A model generated the notes under the pieces. The model was not told the DNA's origin, ran no database searches, and saw only the letters and a program-made list of their open reading frames with translations. A program made the position numbers and the translations under genes. From Culex pipiens pallens (taxonomy: Eukaryota > Arthropoda > Insecta > Diptera > Culicidae): a stretch of DNA of 64,000 nt. The DNA lies in contig NC_068938.1 in the NCBI RefSeq assembly GCF_016801865.2, forward strand, positions 27,850,240 to 27,914,239, read 5' to 3'. Of the stretch, positions 57,921-64,000 are shown in pieces (position 1 is the first letter of the stretch; every line of letters starts with the position of its first letter).

Positions 57921-58881
57921 TAGGGGAAGGTGGGGCAAGACGACCATATGGGGCAAGAGGAACAATCGCTCGTACGGCCGTAATTTTTACAATTTTGATT
58001 ATTTCCAGTATGAGGAATTGTTGCTAGCAATGCAATCAGCTGATTCTACTACCACATAACCGCCAAAATAACGTAAACGCCACGGGGCATAAGATTTAAT
58101 GATTTTTTTAAAAACCTTTGTTTTCTTATAATATTTGGAAAGTAGAAAATAAGGCTAAGGGTTCGTTTTAAGGCTCATTTTATCAAAATGCAATTTTTCC
58201 TAGATCAGTAGTGTTCCAACCAATGATTTGCACCTATTAGAAAGTATGATTTGACTTTTGGTTATTTTTGTTGAGAGCTTTTAAAAAATCTTGTTCAGGT
58301 GGGGCAAGTGTACCATATGGATTTTTAGTATGGAAAAAAATAACAATTGCTGCAACAACATATTTTATTGGGAATAAATACAAAAAAGTTCTTAAAAACT
58401 GATAAACAATTGTTAAAAAAAATTCCACACAAAATAAAGTGATAGTTTGGTGATAGTATGAAAATTTACTAATTATCATCTAAGTAATTATTTTTTTCGT
58501 AAAAACGATCAAATTTTTAGTAAAATGTTATTATTTAACCTAAAAATGAAATAAACGTTTCAAATACATTCTAATCTGATGTTTCAAAGTGATAGCAGTT
58601 CACTTGTTAGCAAATTAACATGTTTTTTCATGCATTGTTCCTCTTGCCCCAACGGGTTGTTCGTCTTGCCCCACTAGTGGAGTAGAACGTACGGAAAATC
58701 AAAAATTTTAAAATCAATTTTTAACATTGAAAAACCGGATTTTTTCAAAATGCGTTCTATCAAAGTCTTAGTCAAGACCTGAAATAAGATGATTATGAAA
58801 AAATCCGACAGATGTTTTAACGTTTTAATGGGTTTTAACGAGCATTTCCTTAGCTTGTTACACTTGCCCCACTTTCCCCTA
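57921..58881. mobile_element. 961-bp TIR element with TAGGGGAAGGTGGGGCAAG ends
   Basis: The left TAGGGGAAGGTGGGGCAAG equals the reverse complement of the right end apart from one base (AAGTGGGG). The outer TA may be a duplicated target. Internal copies of GGGGCAAG/CTTGCCCC motifs occur at 57950-57960 and 58629-58675. There is no transposase. I recall this as a common culicid repeat. Confidence 0.8.
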
Positions 58882-60045
58882 CACCCGGACTGCTGGTAGC
58901 TGGGTAGATAGAATCAACCCGATTACATAACGTTGAACTAAGGGCCAAACGGAGGTTGGACAGCCGCGCTACCGACCGGCGTTAGTTAGTAGTCGTCCAT
59001 CAGCCGGAATTGTTTATTGATATTTGCAGTCTGTGGTGGCGACTCTGCGGTCGCGCGGGGAGACCGGCGGACAAGCCGGCCGGCACCCGGTGGATGCGAA
59101 CGTCAACAGAGAGGGGGCAATTTGAGAAATTCGCTGGAAAGTATGCAATTGTATAGATTTATTTATTTCTGTTTGCCGTTATGTAGTGGGTAGTTCAAAT
59201 ATACATTTCAAATTAAGAAAAATTAAGGACAACTTTAGGCATAAGACAGCATTGCTTTTGATGGCAAATTTGGTCGAAAATATAAATTGAGGAACATTAC
59301 GCCTAATTTTAAAATTATGTTTATTGAAATAATCAGAAAATTTCACAAAATATCAGTTTTTTACAAAAAATGCGTATCAAATAAACGGGATTTTTTCATA
59401 CATTTCGGAAGAAATAAAACAAGTTGTACATATATACAAAATTTTCCCAAAACTTCGTATTTAATTTTTTTTGACAATATCAAATGATTGTTCTAACTTT
59501 CGAAATGTATAAAAAAAAATTCCGATCATTTTGTACCCATATCGTACAAACTGATCTTTTACTATTTATTTTAAATACGTAGTTTTGTGAAAATTTTAAT
59601 TTTATTGCCAATATATGTGTTATAACATTCGAAATATACGAAAATATCCCAATCATTTTAACCCGTTCTGTAAAAAACTGTGAAAAATATGAGTATATTA
59701 AAAATTTGTGTTATAAGTTTTATACAATATGGATTTCAGTTGATTAAGATTATTTCATACACTTCAAATGAAATAATCTCAATCAACTGAAATCCATATC
59801 CATATTCCGCATTACTGTAATTTATTATGAAGTAATTGGATTTTCTAACAATGGAATTAGCAAGAGAAGGAAAAATCTTCTTAAAAAACCTTCGAAAGAA
59901 ACTATTCGCTTGTTCAGAAATAATAATATGAATTCCATGTGTAATGTTTTAAGGTTCAAAAATATTTGTGTGTTTTGTATTCATATAATACTTCTATAAA
60001 CACATTCTCACGTATTTTTAGAACATTTATTAATGCCTATTCTGT
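58882..60045. other. GC-rich stretch to 59120, then AT-rich noncoding
   Basis: 58882-59120 is unusually GC-rich (GCCGGCCGGC-type motifs) and single-copy-like; no ORF supported. 59130-60045 is AT-rich and contains a short perfect hairpin (separate entry). Confidence 0.4.
59727..59799. repeat. Hairpin with 31-bp stem and 11-nt loop
   Basis: ATATGGATTTCAGTTGATTA begins the left arm (59727-59757) and the right arm (59769-59799) is its inverse with a single mismatch. The loop is TACACTTCAAA. The size resembles a miRNA precursor, but no known miRNA is recognised. Confidence 0.8.
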
Positions 60046-60415
60046 ACTCTACTCTACTCTACTCTACTCTACTCTACTCTACTCTACTCTACTCTACTCT
60101 ACTCTACTCTACTCTACTCTACTCTACTCTACTCTACTCTACTCTACTCTACTCTACTCTACTCTACTCTACTCTACTCTACTCTACTCTACTCTACTCT
60201 ACTCTACTCTACTCTACTCTATTCTATTCTATTCTATTCTATTCTATTCTATTCTATTCTATTCTATTCTATTCTATTCTATTCTATTCTATTCTATTCT
60301 ATTCTATTCTATTCTATTCTATTCTATTCTATTCTATTCTATTCTATTCTATTCTATTCTATTCTATTCTATTCTATTCTATTCTATTCTATTCTATTCT
60401 ATTCTATTCTATTCT
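60046..60415 (+). repeat. Two-part pentanucleotide microsatellite (ACTCT)35 (ATTCT)39
   Basis: 60046-60220 is 35 perfect ACTCT units and 60221-60415 is 39 perfect ATTCT units, with no interruption and a single switch point. The open frames across it are an artefact of a pentamer without stop codons. Confidence 0.99.
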
Positions 60416-60534
60416 TTTATTTTAAATTGGATTTGATTGTAATGTAATTTTAATGGAATTTCCTTGATCCTTGAAAATATTTTCAAGAAGAAAAAAGACA
60501 ACAAAAACACCTGTTTTTTTTTAATTTATCTATT

Positions 60535-60763
60535 AATAGTAGTTTATGCAACAAGTTGCAAAAAGAGGATTTTTTCAGCACGAGTCGTACATTTATCCAA
60601 CGAGGTTCACCGAGTTCCATACAACATTTGCTGCAATTCCAAAAAACACACACTGAGTGAAATTTTAAGTCAAATTTTCATGTATTCTGTCAATAAATCG
60701 TTTAAATAGAAAAAAAATGTTGAAAATTGTTACTTTTCGAAACAAGTGCTGAAAAGTTCAACC
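60535..60763 (+). mobile_element. Hairpin-bearing dispersed repeat, truncated copy 4
   Basis: Starts AATAGTAGTTTATGCAACAA like the others but lacks about 45 bp of the stem (the GTTGGATAAATACGAAGAG arm and following bases are deleted) and stops after GTGCTGAAAAGTTCAAC, losing the right end. Confidence 0.75.
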
Positions 60764-62280
60764 TAACTTCCAGAATACATCTAGAAAGCAATTCATAAAA
60801 ACACAATTACTTTCCAAGAATATGGTCGCATTCCGTTTTCTTTTAGAGAAAAAATGCAATAATTTAAAATATTCACAAATCTCTTCAAAAATAATGTCAA
60901 ATTCTCAGAGAATCAATTATTTATGGTTTATAGACAACCGTTTAACTGGTTCGGGTTCGGGGTTTGCCCACCAGCCTTTGCGGCATTTACTTCGGCGGCA
61001 CTCGTCAGCTAGTTCGAGAGGCGGCTATTTTGATAACGCTCTGGTGTGTTACTAAACATATAAACAACTGCAAAACGGTTTTCGCGCCGCGGCGATAGCA
61101 TCGCGAGCTTTGGATGCAGCAGCGGGGGAAGTGTATATAATTTCATTAAGGGAAATGGGGTTAAGTGCTGCACACGCCCCAACAACGCTCCGGCTGCTGA
61201 TAACGGGGTGGCGGAAGTGGCCAAGTTTAAAAAGATTAAAATGCAGTTTAACGGCGGGGGAAAAAGGGACATTTTTTATTTTGAATTCAAATAATTACGA
61301 ATCAAGATCAAACAGAAATCATAAAACAATCAAAAACGATTTCAATTGCTCATTTTTCAACCAAACAACGCCCAATTGTACCACCACCCGGAAGGGTCGC
61401 GGTTTATTCACGCCGAAACAATTCGATTTTATCGCGATTCAATCAACCTGAAAATCCACAATAAACCTTCCCCCGAAAATGGCACAATAACCACAGATCA
61501 ACCCCCCAACCCCTTAAATCCTGTGGTGGTGTGGTGCAAAAGGCTTGTCTGCCGAAATACCGCGAAAATTCCACAAACGGATGTGCGTGAAAATTCAAGC
61601 CGACACAGTCTGGTGTCCAAATCCCTTCCCTGCCACAAATGCGTTGGCCGTTTGTGATGTGAATTCCGCGCGGAGGGGAGGTGTCCTTGCCCCAGGGAGC
61701 AGGCCAATTCGGTAGTTTGGACACGTTTCACTGGCGAGGGGTGCTCCACAATGTGCTTGTTGAGGAAGGGTCGTGAAAAGTAATATGGTTTGTTTTTTAT
61801 GTATGGAGAAAAATCACCAATAGGAAATATATTTATGAAAAAAGTATCAAAACCAAACATATTTCAATCCTAAAAGAATTTATTGCTCATGTCTTTCATT
61901 TCTTCACCGTAGAGTTGTGAATTTATTTATCAGGAAGTATTAGTTAAATGGACATTATTACACATGTTTTAAATTTAGTAATCATAGATAAACAAAAGTT
62001 TTGTAGTTAGCAGCTATTCAAGCAAATAAAAATTAAAAAAGTTTGATTACTTCAATAATTTGATTCTTTTGAACACTTTGGATTGCTTGTCAATCTATTT
62101 TTATTTTTCCAATTTCATACAACTATTGTTTCTCACCATGAGGCCAGTGAAAATTATATTTAAAGTTTTTTCCTTCTTTTCCTTTAAAATGGATGTTGAT
62201 TTTGGCAATTTGTATCAAAAAAGCCACTTAAAGGCTAATTACAAAGCAATTCCATGCAAAATAGGGAACTGGTTGTAACG
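60764..62280. other. Single-copy-like noncoding island, then AT-rich
   Basis: 60930-61760 is GC-balanced and repeat-free with ORFs up to 120 codons overlapping on both strands; none has a domain. 61860-62280 is AT-rich. No gene supported. Confidence 0.4.
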
Positions 62281-63553
62281 GACCCTCTCCGATTTCAATG
62301 AAACTTTATAGAAATGTTATCCTACGCTTATGTAAGCCATTTTCGTGTTTATGGAGCCAGTTTCACTCGATACAAACATTTTAAAAGGGCGTTAGTATTT
62401 TGCATCGTATCAAGAAGTGGTCAAAGACAAATTTGTAGAAAATTTGACGGGCTTTTCGAAAAATATACATTGAAAAAAAAAAAACACGCCACTTTTACGC
62501 GATTTTTTGATTTTTAAGTTTAGAGGGCTCACCTTCAAGCTCTAATTTTTTTTTCGTCCAAAATTTTTGTGAAAATAGCCTGAGATGTTACTAAAAGACT
62601 CACGAAACATGCAGGATGGAGCCAATCACCTAAAAAAATACAAAAATCATTTACTGAAACTGTTTTTTTTTGAAAAGTGCTCTAAATGTCAAAATTATCA
62701 AAACCCGAATGCGGGAATCGATGCTTTAGACATATTTTAAAAGTTTCCATATTGACTATTGTTCTAAGTCCAATCATTGTGAAGTTACAGCGGTTTTCAA
62801 AATAACAATGTTGAAAAAATAGGTTTTTGGTGGTTTTTGGCTATTTCGATATGACAGGCTTGATTTTTCAGTCTCGTAAATATTTTTGCCGGAAAGCTCG
62901 TCCAATTTTCATAAGTTTGTCTTTATCCACTTTTCAAAATTACTAGTTTTTTGATGATAAAGCTAATTTATTATCCAGGTTACTACCATCCACTGAACTA
63001 CACTGAAAAAATATTCAGTTTTCAGTAATGAGTAAGGCATGAAACTTATATCTGTGAGCCTTCTTCCAATTGAATGTGGTCAAACAATCTTATGGGAAAT
63101 TGTACGAGCTTTCCGGCAAAAATATTTACGAGACTGAAAAATCAATCTGTCTGTCATAAAGAAATGTCAATCTGTCATAAGTCATTTAGAACAATGGTCC
63201 ATATGGAAACTTTTATGTAAAATTGTCTGAAGCATCGATTCCCGCATTCGGGTTTTGATAATTTTGACGTTTAGAACACTTTTCAAAAAAACAGTTTCAG
63301 TAAATGATTTTTGTATTTTTTTAGGTGTCACTTTTTGTAACATCTCAGGCTATTTTCACAAAAATTTTGAACGAGAAAAAACCGTGGGCTCACCTTCAAA
63401 TTTGACTTTTGAACTTAAAAATCAAAAAATCTCCTAAAAGTGGCGTGTTTTTTTATATATCAGTGCATTTCTTTCGGAAAGCCCGTCAAATTTCCTACAA
63501 GTTTGTCTTTGATCACTCATGTTTACAAATATTCATTGAAATTGGAGAGGGTC
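62281..63553. mobile_element. 1273-bp foldback element
   Basis: GACCCTCTCCGATTTCAATG at the left matches the right end CATTGAAATTGGAGAGGGTC in reverse. Inverted similarity continues almost to the centre: ACGCCACTTTTA, GCGGGAATCGATGCTT and CGTAAATATTTTTGCCGGAAAG all recur inverted near 63445, 63230 and 63120. Arms have diverged by substitutions and indels, so it is older than the palindrome at 12528. No clear target duplication. Confidence 0.8.
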
Positions 63554-64000
63554 GATAAAAAAGTACCTAAAAAAACCAGTTTTGGGCTGGAATTGCTCAC
63601 ATTTTTTTATTATTTGAAAAATAGATTGAAACAATTGAAAACTTTGGCGGAGTTAAATCATTCATCAATTATACTTAAAATTTTAAATTTAGTTTACTTT
63701 TTGATTTTGATTTTGAATGAGTTCTTTCATTTCAATATTTTCAATATACAATTGTTATGTTTAATAAGGATTTTTGTTAAAGTGCGTCAAAATACATAGC
63801 GCGTAATTTATTTTGTATTTGGCCTTGTTCAAACAAATTATAGATTCGTAAATAATAAACTTACGGGTTATAATTTTTTTATAAAGTTTTTATACATCAT
63901 TACATCAATTCCATAATCAAAAAATTATCAAATCGTTGAGAAATTGTTTGAAGTTCTAAGACCTTTTTTATTGTTAACATATGAACATTTTTTTCTTCAT
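63554..64000. other. AT-rich noncoding
   Basis: AT-rich, nothing recognised. An ORF of 119 codons at 63440-63799 is low-complexity and overlaps the foldback element. Confidence 0.5.

Noticed and set aside
59966..60436. 156-codon ORF of repeated YSTLL/YSILF residues
   Set aside because: It is the translation of the pentanucleotide microsatellite, which has no stop codon in several frames.
1..64000. CRISPR array, operon or bacterial genes
   Set aside because: Several tandem repeats exist but none has short repeats with unique spacers of constant size; gene structure is eukaryotic throughout.
1..64000. Endogenous viral element
   Set aside because: No ORF or fragment resembling a viral polymerase, capsid or glycoprotein was recognised; the LTR element carries no coding region.

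Overview
The window reads as nuclear DNA of a culicine mosquito, most likely Culex (C. quinquefasciatus/pipiens group). This rests on split genes with 54-59 bp introns, arthropod-style immune proteins, long AT-rich stretches, and dense repeat families that I recognise from culicine genomes (for example TGGGTAATTCTC, GCCTTCCTCAC and GGGGAAGGTGGGGCAAG). The organism call is recognition plus inference; no search was run.

Genes are few. (1) 4010-5878 (+): a three-exon gene for a secreted 585-residue protein with two serine-protease domains. The first has a complete catalytic triad and the second has lost Asp and Ser; an NF-kappaB-type site lies about 40 bp upstream of a likely initiator. (2) 7756-8469 (-) and 9863-10309 (+): a divergent pair of paralogous small acidic, Ser-rich proteins that share a Cys/His module of no family I know. 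(3) 19103-19184 (+): tRNA-Leu(AAG). (4) 39657-40180 (+): a two-exon gene for a secreted 154-residue C-type lectin with EPN and WND motifs. I found no transposase, reverse transcriptase or viral protein ORF.

The rest is repeats and single-copy noncoding islands. Left part (0-25 kb): a TIR repeat at 1.1 kb; a tandem repeat behind the protease; a MITE at 11.7 kb; a 1587-bp near-perfect palindrome at 12528-14114 with CACAGTG ends and a 5-bp target duplication; a duplicated AT-rich block at 15.5-16.5 kb and again at 20.3-21.0 kb; and two tRNA-derived SINE-like units near 18.7 and 25.3 kb.

Middle part (25-45 kb): a 5365-bp LTR retrotransposon with apparently identical 182-bp LTRs, a perfect 5-bp duplication and no coding capacity. 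It abuts a long-TIR element (30820-33780) that carries a 663-bp retroposon with a perfect 25-bp duplication. A three-level nest follows at 35575-37280 (hAT-type element in a TTAA element in an older TIR repeat), then an inverted MITE pair, the lectin gene and a CCCGGGAATT-rich element.

Right part (45-64 kb): four copies in the window of a hairpin-bearing dispersed repeat, a mobile-element-like unit expanded by eight 164-bp satellite units, an array built on TTTAGTGCT, an 85-bp-arm hairpin, a 961-bp TA-flanked TIR element, a two-part pentanucleotide microsatellite (35 ACTCT units then 39 ATTCT units) and a 1273-bp foldback element.

The protease (possible NF-kappaB control, cascade-type architecture) and the lectin (sugar recognition) both fit extracellular immune recognition, but they lie 34 kb apart and nothing shows co-regulation. 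The main biological content beyond the genes is a readable stratigraphy of transposition, in which several insertions can be matched to exact target duplications and, in three cases, to an uninterrupted copy of the target within the same window.
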